DNA from: Saccharomonospora azurea NA-128
Lineage (GTDB): Bacteria > Actinomycetota > Actinomycetes > Mycobacteriales > Pseudonocardiaceae
Assembly: GCF_000231055.2 (NCBI RefSeq)
Contig: NZ_CM001466.1
Location: 3,155,483 to 3,207,787, forward strand
Reading direction: 5' to 3'
Length of the DNA: 52,305 bases
Positions 25,401-34,211 of this stretch are shown here, piece after piece (positions within the stretch are counted from its first letter, which is position 1; the number at the start of each line of letters is the position of its first letter). The notes beneath the pieces are model-generated. The model searched no databases and was not told the DNA's origin. It was given only the letters and a program-made list of their open reading frames with translations. The position numbers and the translations under genes are program-made.

Positions 25401-25994
25401 TCAGGTGTCCAGTGCCGGGCCGTGGCGCAACCCGGTGAGGGTGATGTCGAGGCACCGCGACACCGTGTCGGCGGGCAGGTCGAGTTCCACCAGCTTGCCG
25501 AGCGCGGCGAGCAACCCGAGCACGTCCTCGTCGGTGACCCCGGAGCGCAACGTTCCCTCGGCGTGCGCGGCGGCGACGAGCTCCTCGACGAGCGGGCCCA
25601 GCGAGCGGCGGCACACCGACAACCCGCGTGGATCGGTGGCGGCGGCGGCGAGGTTCTCCAGCAGCGCGCGGTCACGCCGCTGGTAGGTGAGGGCGTCGGA
25701 GATGAACGTGGCCAGCGCGTCCCACGCCGTGGGGCGCGAGCGCGCCGACCGCCGTGCCGAGGCGACCCACTGCGCGTAACTCTCGATCAGCAGCGTCTCG
25801 ACGAGGGCGTCCTTCGACGGGAAGTGGCGGTACAGGGTGCCCATGCCGACCCCGGCGCAGCGGGCGATCTCGCGGACGTCGACGGCTCGGCCGCGCTCGG
25901 AGAACGCCGTGGCGGCGGCTCGGAGGATCGCCGCGCGGTTGTCCCGTGCGTCGCGGCGCCGAGGCACGCCGAGCTGCTGAGTCATGGCTCTCAT
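25401..25994 (-). CDS. TetR-family transcriptional regulator
   Basis: A protein of about 197 residues: an N-terminal HTH (DNRAAILRAAATAFSERG, VREIARCAGVGMGTLYRHFPSK) and an all-helical ligand domain with a SBP-like C-terminus seen in many actinobacterial TetRs. Two in-frame ATGs (25994, 25985) are possible starts. It is divergent from an LLM-type flavin oxidoreductase, and two matching 14-bp palindromes lie in the gap, so it probably represses both genes. Confidence 0.9.
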   Translation of the reverse strand: MRAMTQQLGVPRRRDARDNRAAILRAAATAFSERGRAVDVREIARCAGVGMGTLYRHFPSKDALVETLLIESYAQWVASARRSARSRPTAWDALATFISDALTYQRRDRALLENLAAAATDPRGLSVCRRSLGPLVEELVAAAHAEGTLRSGVTDEDVLGLLAALGKLVELDLPADTVSRCLDITLTGLRHGPALDT

Positions 25995-26009
25995 CGTAGG
26001 TCGGGAAGA

Positions 26010-26055
26010 GGAGCGGGTGCTCCGGCGTCGTAGAGTGGAGCGGAGCAAGTGCTCC
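26010..26055. promoter_or_regulatory. two tandem TetR operators GGAGC-N4-GCTCC
   Basis: GGAGCGGGTGCTCC (26010-26023) and GGAGCAAGTGCTCC (26042-26055) are identical except for two bases of the 4-base centre. They are 32 bp apart centre to centre, about three helical turns, between the divergent TetR and oxidoreductase genes. Confidence 0.8.
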
Positions 26056-26080
26056 GCCTCGTTGTGTCGAAGGGATGCTC

Positions 26081-27067
26081 GTGACCGTCAACTACTCGAT
26101 CCTCGACCTCGCCACGTTCGGCAAGGACGAGACCCCGAGGCAGGCACTGGAGGCGAGCGTGGCGCTCGCGCGGCGCGCCGAGGAGACCGGATACCGCAGG
26201 GTCTGGTACGCCGAACATCACAACTTCCCCTCGATCGCCTCGTCGGCGACGAGCGTGGTGATCGCCCACGTGGCCAACCACACCGAGAGCATCCGCCTCG
26301 GCGCCGGCGGCATCATGCTGCCCAACCACTCGCCGCTCACGATCGCCGAGCAGTTCGGAACGCTGGAGACGTTGCACCCGGGCCGCATCGACCTCGGTCT
26401 CGGCCGGGCGCCGGGCACCGACCAGAAGACGCTGCGGGCGCTGCGCCGCGACCCCACGTCGGCCGACACGTTCCCGCAGGACGTGCAGGAACTCGCCGGT
26501 TACCTGCGCGGCGAGTCGCGCATCCCCGGTGTCGACGCCATCCCCGGCAAGGGCACGAACGTGCCGCTCTACATCCTCGGCTCCTCCCTGTTCGGCGCCC
26601 AGCTCGCCGCCGCCCTCGGGCTGCCGTACTCGTTCGCGTCGCACTTCGCGCCCGACGCGTTGCAGCAGGCCGTCGCCGTCTACCGCGAGCAGTTCCAGCC
26701 GTCGGAGCAGCTCGCCGAGCCGTACGTCATCGCGGGCGTCAACGTGATCGCCGCCGACGACGAGGAGTCGGCGCAGGAGCAGTTCCTCACCATGAAGCGG
26801 CAGCGCGTGAGCATGCTGCTCGGTCGGGGGCGCACGTTCACCGACGAGGAAGCGGACATGGTGCTCGCCTCGCCGCACGGCGCCCACCTGCTCAACATGG
26901 TCAAGTACACCGCCGTGGGCACACCCGAGCAGGTCAGGAAGTTCCTCGAGGACTTCGCCGTCCACGCCGACGCCGACGAGCTCATCACCGCCCACCAGTC
27001 GCCGACCGTCACCCAGCGGATCCGGTCCGTGGAACTTCTGGCCGAAGCCGTGGGTCTGAAGTCGTGA
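26081..27067 (+). CDS. LLM-class flavin-dependent oxidoreductase
   Basis: A protein of about 328 residues of the luciferase-like monooxygenase superfamily, group close to YhbW/MsnO8. Landmarks are [70 protein letters not shown] and [15 protein letters not shown]. It likely uses reduced FMN or F420 to oxidise an unknown substrate. GTG at 26081 has AAGGG six bases upstream, while ATG at 26075 abuts that motif and is the alternative. Expression is probably controlled by the divergent TetR through the two operators. Confidence 0.9.
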   Translation: MTVNYSILDLATFGKDETPRQALEASVALARRAEETGYRRVWYAEHHNFPSIASSATSVVIAHVANHTESIRLGAGGIMLPNHSPLTIAEQFGTLETLHPGRIDLGLGRAPGTDQKTLRALRRDPTSADTFPQDVQELAGYLRGESRIPGVDAIPGKGTNVPLYILGSSLFGAQLAAALGLPYSFASHFAPDALQQAVAVYREQFQPSEQLAEPYVIAGVNVIAADDEESAQEQFLTMKRQRVSMLLGRGRTFTDEEADMVLASPHGAHLLNMVKYTAVGTPEQVRKFLEDFAVHADADELITAHQSPTVTQRIRSVELLAEAVGLKS

Positions 27068-27165
27068 TCCGATAACGGTGCGCGCTCATCCCGCCGCCCG
27101 GCCCGTGCTTGTGTGTTGGGGTGCTGGGTGGGATGAGCGGACAACGTGACGAACAGGATGACGAC

Positions 27166-27432
27166 ATGACGACGCACGAGGAGACGTTGGCGCAGCTCTA
27201 CCTGGGGGTGGAGAACTGCACGAACATCCACAACGCCATCCAGCACGCGATGTCGATGGCGTCGGGTCTGACGGAGCTGTTGCGAAACAGCCTCGGTGGC
27301 ACGGGTGCGTACGACGAGGTGGGCGGCTACAGCGAGAGCGTGCAGGCCCAGTTGGAGATGTCGGCGCAGACGGTGGAGCAGACGAGGCACGCGATCGAGA
27401 ACCTGATGGTGCGCTTCGACATCGTGTACTGA
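27166..27432 (+). CDS. small hypothetical helical protein
   Basis: An 88-residue protein, largely alpha-helical by residue pattern (LAQLYLGVENCTNIHNAIQH, then VQAQLEMSAQTVEQTRHAIE), with a Gly-rich turn in between. No signal peptide. The helical hairpin with a central Gly stretch recalls small WXG100-like proteins, but no WXG is present, so no family is assigned. AGGA lies 7 bases before the ATG at 27166, and an upstream ATG (27133) is possible. Its TGA directly abuts the stop of the convergent YdcF-like gene. Confidence 0.6.
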   Translation: MTTHEETLAQLYLGVENCTNIHNAIQHAMSMASGLTELLRNSLGGTGAYDEVGGYSESVQAQLEMSAQTVEQTRHAIENLMVRFDIVY

Positions 27433-28107
27433 TCAGGACGCTCCGAGGAGGCGGGCGGTGTACCCCGCGTCGACCAGCCGGCGGTAGGCGGCGTCCACGT
27501 CGCTCGGCATCTCCTGGGGCACGATGAACCCACGGTCGGCGTAGGCGGTCATGCGCTGGGTCTCGCCGACGAGCATGTGCACCACGCGCTCGGGGTCGCC
27601 GATCGCGAGCAGGTAGTCGTCGAGCGAGGTGTGCGACGCCGAGCAGTGCACGTCCAACTCCGGCCAGAGTTGGCGGCAGGTGGCGTAGGCCCGCCGCTGC
27701 TGGTACGGCTTGCACACCAACGTCGCCGTGTGCACGGCGATCCGCCGTTCGGCGAGCAGTTCACGGGTCAGACAGATGTTCTCGCCGGTGTTGCGAGCGC
27801 GTGGCTCCACCAGCACCGCGTCGTCGGGCACGCCCAGTTCCACCGCCCGTTCCCGGTAGTGCACGGCCTCCCCGCGAGGGAAGTGGTCCACCGTCGTGGG
27901 CGCGGTCGCCCCGGTGAACACCACCAGCGGGAACCGGCCCGCCGTGTAGAGCGCCGCGGTGTGGTCGGCCACCGCCAGGTCGTGGCTGCCCAGCCCCACC
28001 CCGACGTCGCTGCGACGCGGCGGATGGTTCAGGACGTGGTAGCGCCACAGGACGTCGGCGTCCGTGCGAACGGCGTCGGGGAGCGCGGCCGGGTGTCGTC
28101 GTGCCAT
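27433..28107 (-). CDS. YdcF/DUF218-family protein
   Basis: A 224-residue protein of the DUF218 (YdcF/SanA-like) family: VGLGSHDLAVADHTAALY, LVVFTGATAPTT, RGEAVHYRERAVELGVPDDAVLVEP (described in parts), and RNTGENICLTRELLAER with the conserved TxEN-like TGEN motif. The fold is Rossmann-like and may bind nucleotide; YdcF binds S-adenosylmethionine in vitro. It has no signal peptide, so it is probably cytoplasmic. The next leftward gene (28139..28531) lies 31 bases upstream and is probably co-transcribed. Confidence 0.85.
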   Translation of the reverse strand: MARRHPAALPDAVRTDADVLWRYHVLNHPPRRSDVGVGLGSHDLAVADHTAALYTAGRFPLVVFTGATAPTTVDHFPRGEAVHYRERAVELGVPDDAVLVEPRARNTGENICLTRELLAERRIAVHTATLVCKPYQQRRAYATCRQLWPELDVHCSASHTSLDDYLLAIGDPERVVHMLVGETQRMTAYADRGFIVPQEMPSDVDAAYRRLVDAGYTARLLGAS

Positions 28108-28138
28108 GTCCCAGAGGTACCGCGCGCAAGCGTTTGCG

Positions 28139-28531
28139 TCACGCCTTCCCGGCGTCGATCCGGTCGACGGTCTCCAGCGCCGAGCGCACGGCGGAGAGGT
28201 GGGTCGGCCAGGCCTCCCGCACGGCCTCCCACGCCGCGCGCAACGACACGCCCTCGGCGAGCACGAACACCGGGCCCTCGCCCCAGCGGCTCGCGACCAC
28301 GGTGCCCACACGGTCGGCCTCGTCGGGCCACGGCGCGCCACCGGGGAGGAAGTCCACGGTGAGGGAGGCGCCCGAGCCTGTGCCGGTCACGTCGTCGGTG
28401 ACACCCTGCATGGCGGCGCGGTAGCCGCGCAACACGTTCCGTGCCCGGGGCTCGGCAGGGAACGGGCTGGTGGGGTGGGTCGCGTTGTAGGCCTCCACGG
28501 AGTCGAACATCTCTGGTGTCACAGAAGCCAA
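28139..28531 (-). CDS. conserved-looking hypothetical protein
   Basis: A protein of up to 130 residues (start near 28531, or the GTG giving VTPEMFDSVEAYN a few codons in). It contains EAYNATHPTSPFPAEPRARN and RWGEGPVFVLAEGVSLRAAW, mixed alpha/beta without membrane segments. Not recognised. It lies immediately upstream of the YdcF-like gene on the same strand, and a 22-bp palindrome follows just upstream of its start. Confidence 0.6.
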   Translation of the reverse strand: MASVTPEMFDSVEAYNATHPTSPFPAEPRARNVLRGYRAAMQGVTDDVTGTGSGASLTVDFLPGGAPWPDEADRVGTVVASRWGEGPVFVLAEGVSLRAAWEAVREAWPTHLSAVRSALETVDRIDAGKA

Positions 28532-28532
28532 T

Positions 28533-28554
28533 CCTACCCTGACGTTAGGGCAGG
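28533..28554. promoter_or_regulatory. imperfect 22-bp palindrome, candidate MerR operator
   Basis: Arms CCTACCCT and AGGGCAGG around GACGTT, with one mismatch in the 8-bp arms. It lies between the divergent hypothetical gene and the MerR gene. On the minus strand TAGGAT follows directly and could be a -10 with a long spacer, as in MerR-activated promoters. Confidence 0.5.
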
Positions 28555-28629
28555 TTTACGTGCACTCCTCGGCTTTTGGAGTCCTTTGTGGACGATCTGC
28601 GTTCAAGATCGAAAAGGAGTACGGTGATC

Positions 28630-29076
28630 ATGTCGGTCGCCGAGGAAGTGAGGGTTCACCACGTGGATGAGCACATGCGCATCGGTGAAGTGTCCGCCCG
28701 GACGGGCCTTTCCCTGCGCACCATCCGCTACTACGAGGAAGTGGGACTGGTGACCCCCAGTGCGCGCAGTCAGGGCGGTTTCCGCCTCTACACCGAACCG
28801 GACGTCACGCGCCTGCGCCTCGTGCGCCGGATGAAGCCCCTCGGGTTCCAGCTCGACGAGATGAGGGAGCTGCTCGGCCTGCTGTATCCGGGTCACGGCG
28901 TGGACGACGGCGTTCCGACGCTCGACGAGCGTGAGTTGTCGAGGCTGCGCGAGTTCACCGAGCGCGCGGAACGCCGGTGCGCCGAGCTGCGCGCCACACT
29001 CGACGTCGCCGAGGACTTCGCCGCCATGCTCCGCGCCAGCCTGGCGCGGCACACGGAGCGAGCCCGCCGAACCTGA
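28630..29076 (+). CDS. MerR-family transcriptional regulator
   Basis: A 148-residue protein: an N-terminal extension of about 15 residues, then the MerR winged helix MRIGEVSARTGLSLRTIRYY and EEVGLVTPSARSQGGFRLYT, followed by a coiled-coil dimer helix (to about 140). No cysteines suggest a metal site. An AAGGAG lies about 10 bases before the ATG at 28630. The protein is short, without a large ligand domain. Repeat cluster (a) begins 15 bases after the stop. Confidence 0.88.
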   Translation: MSVAEEVRVHHVDEHMRIGEVSARTGLSLRTIRYYEEVGLVTPSARSQGGFRLYTEPDVTRLRLVRRMKPLGFQLDEMRELLGLLYPGHGVDDGVPTLDERELSRLREFTERAERRCAELRATLDVAEDFAAMLRASLARHTERARRT

Positions 29077-29090
29077 CCGTCACCCCGAAC

Positions 29091-29247
29091 ATCGTGTCCG
29101 CGCCCCAGGGACGCGTGTCCGCGCTTCAGGGACGCGTGTCCGCAGTTCCCGGACGTCCCCGGGGAGTGGTCGGGCGCCTCGGCGTACCGGAAGTGCGAAC
29201 ACGCGTGCGCAGAGTGCGGACACACGTGCGCAGGGCGCGGACACGAT
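29091..29247. repeat. cluster (a) of 21-bp GTGTCCGC repeats, inverted arrangement
   Basis: The left arm has three tandem units GTGTCCGC-N5-AGGGAC-GC (29094-29114, 29115-29135, 29136 onward). The right arm has three units of the opposite strand in which AGGGAC is replaced by GCGCAC. The outer 15 bases (ATCGTGTCCGCGCCC at 29091-29105) are repeated inverted and perfect at 29233-29247. The cluster fills the gap between the convergent MerR and ADP-ribosylglycohydrolase genes. Confidence 0.85.
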
Positions 29248-29254
29248 GTCGGGG

Positions 29255-30193
29255 TCAGGCGAGGTGCTCGGCGTAGAGGTGGAGTTGGGCGGCGGCCTCC
29301 AGGCGGGACACCGCCTGGCGCGGCAACGTCGCGTACCCGCTGTGCGCACCCGCCAGCGCCCCGGCCATCGAGGCGACCGTGTCGGTGTCTCCACCCGCGC
29401 GGATCGCGAACCTCATCGCCGCGCTCGGATCACCCGCGTTGCGCAGGAACGACAGGAGAGCCAGCGGTACCGACCCGGGCGCCGACACGTCGTTGCCCAG
29501 CGCCGCGGCGGCCTGTGCCGGGTCGGCACGCTGCTCGACGAGCTCCACCACGCGGTCGAACTTGTCCTGCCACAACGGCGACGGCACGGCGGGCCGGACC
29601 GAGTCGACGAAGTCGCCCGCCCGCACCGGCTCGTCGGGCGCGAGTGACAGCGCGACATGCGTGGCCACGGCCTGGCACACCGCACCGTGCAGCGCGTCGT
29701 CGTGGGCGTGGGTGACCTCGGTGCTGCGTCGGGCGAGTGCCGCGACCTGCCCGGAGTCGGTGCCGACGAGCGCGACCGGCGCGACGCGCATCGCGCCGCC
29801 GTTGCCGAACGACCCCTCGGGGTAGACGGCGCGGATCGCCTCCCGCCACGGCGTGCCTTCCACGATCAGCCGGAACGACGTGGTCACGCCGCCGCCGTAG
29901 CCGCGCCACGGTTCGGCGTGCCAGGTGTCGGCGAACTCGCGGGCGAGCAGGTCGAGGTCAACGAACTTCTCCGGCTCGCGCGCGTCGCCCCGCCGCTGGG
30001 CCAGGTGCCGGGCGAGCACGAGTGCCAGCGCGGTGTCGTCGGTGTGGGGCAGCGTGTCGGTGGCATTCTCCTTGGCGACGATGTCGGCGTCGGTGACCCC
30101 GACCTTGCCTTCGAAGGGAGCGCCGAGGCAGTCGCCGAGTGCGAGTCCGAACAGCAGACCGCGCGCCTTCTCGATGCGGGACGTGTCATCCAT
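29255..30193 (-). CDS. ADP-ribosylglycohydrolase family protein
   Basis: A 312-residue DraG/ARH-fold protein: the start KARGLLFGLALGDCLGAPFE, the metal loop TDDTALALVLARHL (TDDT), GNGGAMRVAPVALVG, and the second metal cluster FAIRAGGDTDTVASMAGALAGA (described in two parts). It likely removes ADP-ribose from proteins or hydrolyses related N-glycosidic bonds with two Mg ions. The start ATG at 30193 is MDDTSRIEKARG. Repeat cluster (a) lies at its 3' end. Confidence 0.92.
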   Translation of the reverse strand: MDDTSRIEKARGLLFGLALGDCLGAPFEGKVGVTDADIVAKENATDTLPHTDDTALALVLARHLAQRRGDAREPEKFVDLDLLAREFADTWHAEPWRGYGGGVTTSFRLIVEGTPWREAIRAVYPEGSFGNGGAMRVAPVALVGTDSGQVAALARRSTEVTHAHDDALHGAVCQAVATHVALSLAPDEPVRAGDFVDSVRPAVPSPLWQDKFDRVVELVEQRADPAQAAAALGNDVSAPGSVPLALLSFLRNAGDPSAAMRFAIRAGGDTDTVASMAGALAGAHSGYATLPRQAVSRLEAAAQLHLYAEHLA

Positions 30194-30284
30194 CGCCGGT
30201 TCCTCTCGCCGTCTCGCGACACGGTCGGACACCTCGCCGGTACCCTGGACCGGATATGTGCACTTCAGACCTAAACAGCTTCGC

Positions 30285-31901
30285 ATGACCACTCGTGTGA
30301 GCGCAGCCACTTCTTCGGACGGTGACGTCGCAGCGCAGGCGCGCCGACGACGCTCCTTCGCCGTCATCAGCCACCCCGACGCGGGCAAGTCGACGTTGAC
30401 GGAGGCGTTGGCGCTGCACGCGCGCGTCATCTCCGAGGCGGGGGCCGTGCACGGCAAGGCGGGCCGGCAGGGCGTGGTGTCCGACTGGATGGAGATGGAG
30501 CGTGCCCGTGGCATCTCCATCACGTCGGCGGCGTTGCAGTTCGCCTACGGCGACGCCGTGGTGAACCTGCTCGACACGCCCGGTCACGCGGACTTCTCCG
30601 AGGACACCTACCGCGTGTTGTCGGCGGTCGACTCGGCGGTGATGCTTCTGGACGCCGCGAAGGGCCTGGAGCCGCAGACGTTGAAGCTGTTCGACGTGTG
30701 CCGCCACCGGGGCATTCCGGTGATCACGTTCATCAACAAGTGGGACCGGCCCGGTCGGGAGGCGTTGGAGCTCTGCGACGAGCTCACGGAACGGATCGGG
30801 CTGACTCCCATGCCGCTGACGTGGCCGGTCGGGGAGGCCGGTCGATTCCGCGGTGTCGTGGACGTCACCGACGGCGCGTTCGTGGCCTTCGAGCGCACCG
30901 CGGGCGGCGCGACGGTGGCTGGGGAGAACCGGTTGCCCGCCGACCGCGCCGAGGCGGAGCTGGGTGAGGACTTCACGCGCGCCACCGAGGAACTCGAACT
31001 CGTGGCCGCGTCGGGCGGCGAGTTCGACATCGAGCGGTACCTGCAGGGCAGCGCGACGCCCGTGCTGTTCGGGGCGGCCGTGCTGAACTTCGGGGTGCGC
31101 CACCTGCTGGACCTGCTGGTGCAGCTCGCGCCGCGGCCCGAGCCCCGGGTGGACGTCGACGGCAGACCCCGTCCGCTGGACGACGAGTTCTCGGCGTTCG
31201 TGTTCAAGGTGCAGACCGGCATGGATCCGGCCCACCGCGACCAGGTGGCGTTCGCGCGCGTGTGCTCGGGCGTGTTCGAGCGGGGCATGGTGGTCACGAA
31301 CGCCACCACGAAGCGGCCGTTCGCCACGAAGTACGCCCACCAGGTCTTCGGCCAGCAGCGTTCCACAGTGGACACCGCGTATCCCGGTGACGTGATCGGC
31401 CTGGTGAACGCCTCGGCGTTGCGGGTCGGCGACACCTTGTACGCCGGAAAGCCCGCGGTGCGCTACCCGGGCCTGCCGAGCTTCGCGCCGGCCTACTTCG
31501 CCGTCGCGCGGCCCGCCGACCTCAGCAAGGCCAAGCAGTTCCGCAAGGGCGTCGAGCAGTTGTCGTCGGAGGGCGTGGTGCAGCTCCTGACCTCCGACCT
31601 GCGAGGTGATGCCGCGCCCGTGTTCGCCGCGGTCGGGCCGATGCAGTTCGAGGTCGCCGCCCACCGGATGGAGCACGAGTTCAACTCGCCCGTCAAGCTC
31701 GACCGGCTGCCGTACTCGACGGTGCGCAGGCTGGTCGATCCGGCGCAGCGCGGGATCGTGGACGCGGGCCGCAACAGCGAGGTGCTGACCCGCACCGACG
31801 GCACCGACCTCGCCCTGTTCGCCGACGACATGAGCATGCGCCTGCTGGTTCGCCGCTATCCGGAGCTGAAGCTGGAGGCGCTGGTCGCGACGGGCGACTG
31901 A
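30285..31901 (+). CDS. prfC: peptide chain release factor 3 (RF3)
   Basis: A 538-residue translational GTPase: G1 SHPDAGKST, G2 region with RGISITSAALQF, G3 DTPGHADFSEDTYR, G4 NKWDRPGR, followed by domain II (EFSAFVFKVQTGMDPAHRDQ) and domain III (VGPMQFEVAAHRMEHEFN). RF3 recycles RF1/RF2 after termination. The length is typical (about 530). The ATG at 30285 starts MTTRVSAATSSDG; longer readings run into the divergent gene and are not coding. Confidence 0.95.
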   Translation: MTTRVSAATSSDGDVAAQARRRRSFAVISHPDAGKSTLTEALALHARVISEAGAVHGKAGRQGVVSDWMEMERARGISITSAALQFAYGDAVVNLLDTPGHADFSEDTYRVLSAVDSAVMLLDAAKGLEPQTLKLFDVCRHRGIPVITFINKWDRPGREALELCDELTERIGLTPMPLTWPVGEAGRFRGVVDVTDGAFVAFERTAGGATVAGENRLPADRAEAELGEDFTRATEELELVAASGGEFDIERYLQGSATPVLFGAAVLNFGVRHLLDLLVQLAPRPEPRVDVDGRPRPLDDEFSAFVFKVQTGMDPAHRDQVAFARVCSGVFERGMVVTNATTKRPFATKYAHQVFGQQRSTVDTAYPGDVIGLVNASALRVGDTLYAGKPAVRYPGLPSFAPAYFAVARPADLSKAKQFRKGVEQLSSEGVVQLLTSDLRGDAAPVFAAVGPMQFEVAAHRMEHEFNSPVKLDRLPYSTVRRLVDPAQRGIVDAGRNSEVLTRTDGTDLALFADDMSMRLLVRRYPELKLEALVATGD

Positions 31902-31916
31902 CGTCGCGTCCCGGGC

Positions 31917-32381
31917 TCAGGCGGAAACCGCCGTGCAGAGGTAGCAGCCCGCAGTCGCGCTGCGAACGTGCACGTAGTCCACGTCGGGGCGGGCGAGCAG
32001 CTCGCCGAGTGTGGTGCCGGCGTCGGCGTGGGCGATCCGCTCGGCGTGGACGAGTCGCCTGCCCCGCCCGTAGCAGTTGAGTAGCAGTCCGCTCCGGCCG
32101 AGGCGGGCGGGATAGGTCGCCGTGTCGGTGTACGGCGCGCAGGAGCGCGCGTGGACGAAGACGGGCCCGGGCAGCGGGAGGTCCTCGGTGTCCCGGAACG
32201 GGTCGTAGGTGAACGCGACGAGCCGCTCCACGCCCGGCTCGATCACGTCGAGGCACACCCGGCACGGTGCCGGTTCGACGGGCACCTCGCTCCATGCCGG
32301 GTGGTCGTAGTCGGGAGCCCGCATCGTGCTGCGGACCTGGTCGGCGACGGCGGTGTCCATGGGGACGATGCGGAAGGCCAT
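31917..32381 (-). CDS. DUF1203 family protein
   Basis: A 154-residue protein matching DUF1203: PCRVCLDVIEPGVERLVAFT with a CxxC, YDPFRDTEDLPLPGPVFVHA, YARS-type ACAPY segment, and the C-terminus DYVHVRSATAGCYLCTA. Function unknown. Two Cys pairs and a conserved GPVFVHA stretch suggest metal or redox chemistry, but no experimental role is known to me. Convergent with prfC. Confidence 0.85.
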   Translation of the reverse strand: MAFRIVPMDTAVADQVRSTMRAPDYDHPAWSEVPVEPAPCRVCLDVIEPGVERLVAFTYDPFRDTEDLPLPGPVFVHARSCAPYTDTATYPARLGRSGLLLNCYGRGRRLVHAERIAHADAGTTLGELLARPDVDYVHVRSATAGCYLCTAVSA

Positions 32382-32451
32382 GCGGGCAGCCTGCCGCCGG
32401 CCGACGTCCGGTACCGGCGGTTTTCGGACGTGAACCCGCGACGTGTCGCTG

Positions 32452-33084
32452 TCAGATCCACCCGCGTTCGCGCGCGATCCTCGCCGCGTCGGTCCGGTTC
32501 CGGGCGTCGAGCTTCGTCATGGCGGTGGACAGGTAGTTGCGGACGGTGCCTTCGGCCAGGTGCAGCTGTTGCGCGATGGTGCGGTTGGTCGCCCCCTCGC
32601 CGACCAACCGCACCAGCTCCCGTTCCCGGTCCGTCAGCTGGTCGGCCTGGTCCCAGGCGGCCAGCGCCAGTTCGGGTGCGATCACCGTTCCCCCGGCGTG
32701 CACCGTGCGCAGCGCGTCGGCCAGTTCGGTGATCGGTGAGTCCTTCAGGACGTAGCCGGTCACACCGGCGTTGAGCGCCCGGCGGAGGTAGCCGCTACGG
32801 GCGAACGTCGTGACGATGAGCACCCGGGTGCGGCTGCCGCGTCGCCGCAGTTCGGCGGCGACGTCCAGGCCGGTTCCCCTCGGCATCTCGATGTCGGCGA
32901 CGAGCACGTCCGGGTCGTGTTCGGCCACCGCGTCCAGTGCCTCCGCGCCGTTGGTCGCGATGGCCTGCACCGTGATGTCGGGCTGCAGGCCGAGCAGTTC
33001 GGCGAACGCCTCGACCACCATGGTCTGGTCCTCGGCCAGCACCACGGAGATGCCGTCGGTGTGCTCGCCGTCGTGGCCCGTCAT
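32452..33084 (-). CDS. NarL/LuxR-type response regulator (DesR-like)
   Basis: A 210-residue protein: receiver domain with phospho-acceptor Asp in VLVADIEMPRGTGLDV and switch residues in VTTFARSGYLRRALNAGV and YVLKDSP, then the LuxR HTH LTDRERELVRLVGEGATNRT and IAQQLHLAEGTVRNYLSTAM. It is the last gene of the operon; its ATG shares one base with the stop of the histidine kinase (TGATG). It probably activates the upstream ABC genes. Confidence 0.93.
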   Translation of the reverse strand: MTGHDGEHTDGISVVLAEDQTMVVEAFAELLGLQPDITVQAIATNGAEALDAVAEHDPDVLVADIEMPRGTGLDVAAELRRRGSRTRVLIVTTFARSGYLRRALNAGVTGYVLKDSPITELADALRTVHAGGTVIAPELALAAWDQADQLTDRERELVRLVGEGATNRTIAQQLHLAEGTVRNYLSTAMTKLDARNRTDAARIARERGWI

Positions 33085-34211
33085 CAGGTCGCCACCTCCA
33101 GTGGTACCGCGATCGTGACCGTCGTCCCCGCCGTGCCCGAGTGCTCCACTCGACCACCGAGCACACTGATCCGTTCCCGCAACCCGCTCAGGCCGTTGCC
33201 GGGGCGGTGGTGTCCTCCGACGCCGTCGTCGGCGATCACGAGCCGGAGCTCCCCGTCCGCGGCCGACAGTCCGACGCAGCAGGTGCGCGCGTGTGCGTGG
33301 CGGGCGACGTTGGTGATCGCCTCGCGCAACGCCAGTGCCAGTTCGTGCTCGGTGGACCCGACCAGTTTCACCGCCGGGTCGCGTCGCGTCGACAGCTCCA
33401 CGCCCGCGCTCGCCAGCGTGGTCCGTGCCGACTCCAGCTCGGCGTCGAGTGTCGTGTGCCGGAGCCCGCTCACCGCGGCCCGCACCTCGGCCAGCGCGGC
33501 GCGAGCCGTCTCCTCCGCCTGTGCCGCTGCGGCGCGGGCGCGTTCGGGGTCGCTGTCGACGAGGTGGCGGGACAGCTGCGCGTGCATGACGACCGACGTG
33601 AGCGAGTGACCGAGCAGGTCGTGCAGATCCCTGGCGATCCGCTCGCGTTCGGAGAGGGTGGCGAGGTATTCCACCCGGGCGTTGCGCAACCGCAGGTCGG
33701 TGGCCTCCCGGGCCTGGTCGGCCTGTTCGATCTGGGTGAGGCCGATGATCCAGGTGAACAGCAGCGACGGCCCCAGTCCCCAGAGCCGCCACGGCAGCGG
33801 GATCGGCGAGAGCCACAGGAGCAGCAGCATCACGACCGTCAACCCGACGAACCAGCGCAGTGCCACCCGCCGGGATTCGTGGATGCCGGCTGTGGCCGCG
33901 GCGTAGACGAACAGCACCGCGGCGCCCGAGTTCAGGGGAGTCGTGAGCACGCCGAGCACGGTCGTGGGAACGGCCGACCCCCAGCGCGCCAGGTCGGGTC
34001 GCCGCCAGGCGAGGACGTAGAGGGGCAGGAAGACCACGATGATCCCCGCCACCAGCAACCAGTCCCACACACCCGCGTCCGGAGCGTTGATCGGGTGGAA
34101 GAACGGAATGGCCAGGTAGACCAGGTGGAACCACCCGATCTCGCGCCAGGCCGCAGGCTCGGACGGGGGCCCCGTCCGAGCGGCGGATTGGACGTTCGCG
34201 GTGGCGGTCAT
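33084..34211 (-). CDS. DesK-like sensor histidine kinase
   Basis: A 375-residue HisKA_3-type kinase: five or six transmembrane helices to about residue 160, the phospho-accepting His in ERIARDLHDLLGHSLTSVV, and a HATPase_c with EAITNVARHAHA (N box) and VIADDGVGGHHRPGNGLSGL (G boxes). DesK-type kinases sense membrane state or lipophilic compounds. The ATG overlaps the stop of the permease (ATGA). Paired with the downstream DesR-like regulator. Confidence 0.93.
   Translation of the reverse strand: MTATANVQSAARTGPPSEPAAWREIGWFHLVYLAIPFFHPINAPDAGVWDWLLVAGIIVVFLPLYVLAWRRPDLARWGSAVPTTVLGVLTTPLNSGAAVLFVYAAATAGIHESRRVALRWFVGLTVVMLLLLWLSPIPLPWRLWGLGPSLLFTWIIGLTQIEQADQAREATDLRLRNARVEYLATLSERERIARDLHDLLGHSLTSVVMHAQLSRHLVDSDPERARAAAAQAEETARAALAEVRAAVSGLRHTTLDAELESARTTLASAGVELSTRRDPAVKLVGSTEHELALALREAITNVARHAHARTCCVGLSAADGELRLVIADDGVGGHHRPGNGLSGLRERISVLGGRVEHSGTAGTTVTIAVPLEVAT

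Noticed and set aside
29091-29247. CRISPR-like array
   Set aside because: Units are contiguous 21-bp repeats without unique spacers, both orientations occur, and there are no cas genes.
29925-30284. N-terminal extension of release factor 3 by 120 residues
   Set aside because: It overlaps the divergent ADP-ribosylglycohydrolase; RF3 homologues start near the chosen ATG.
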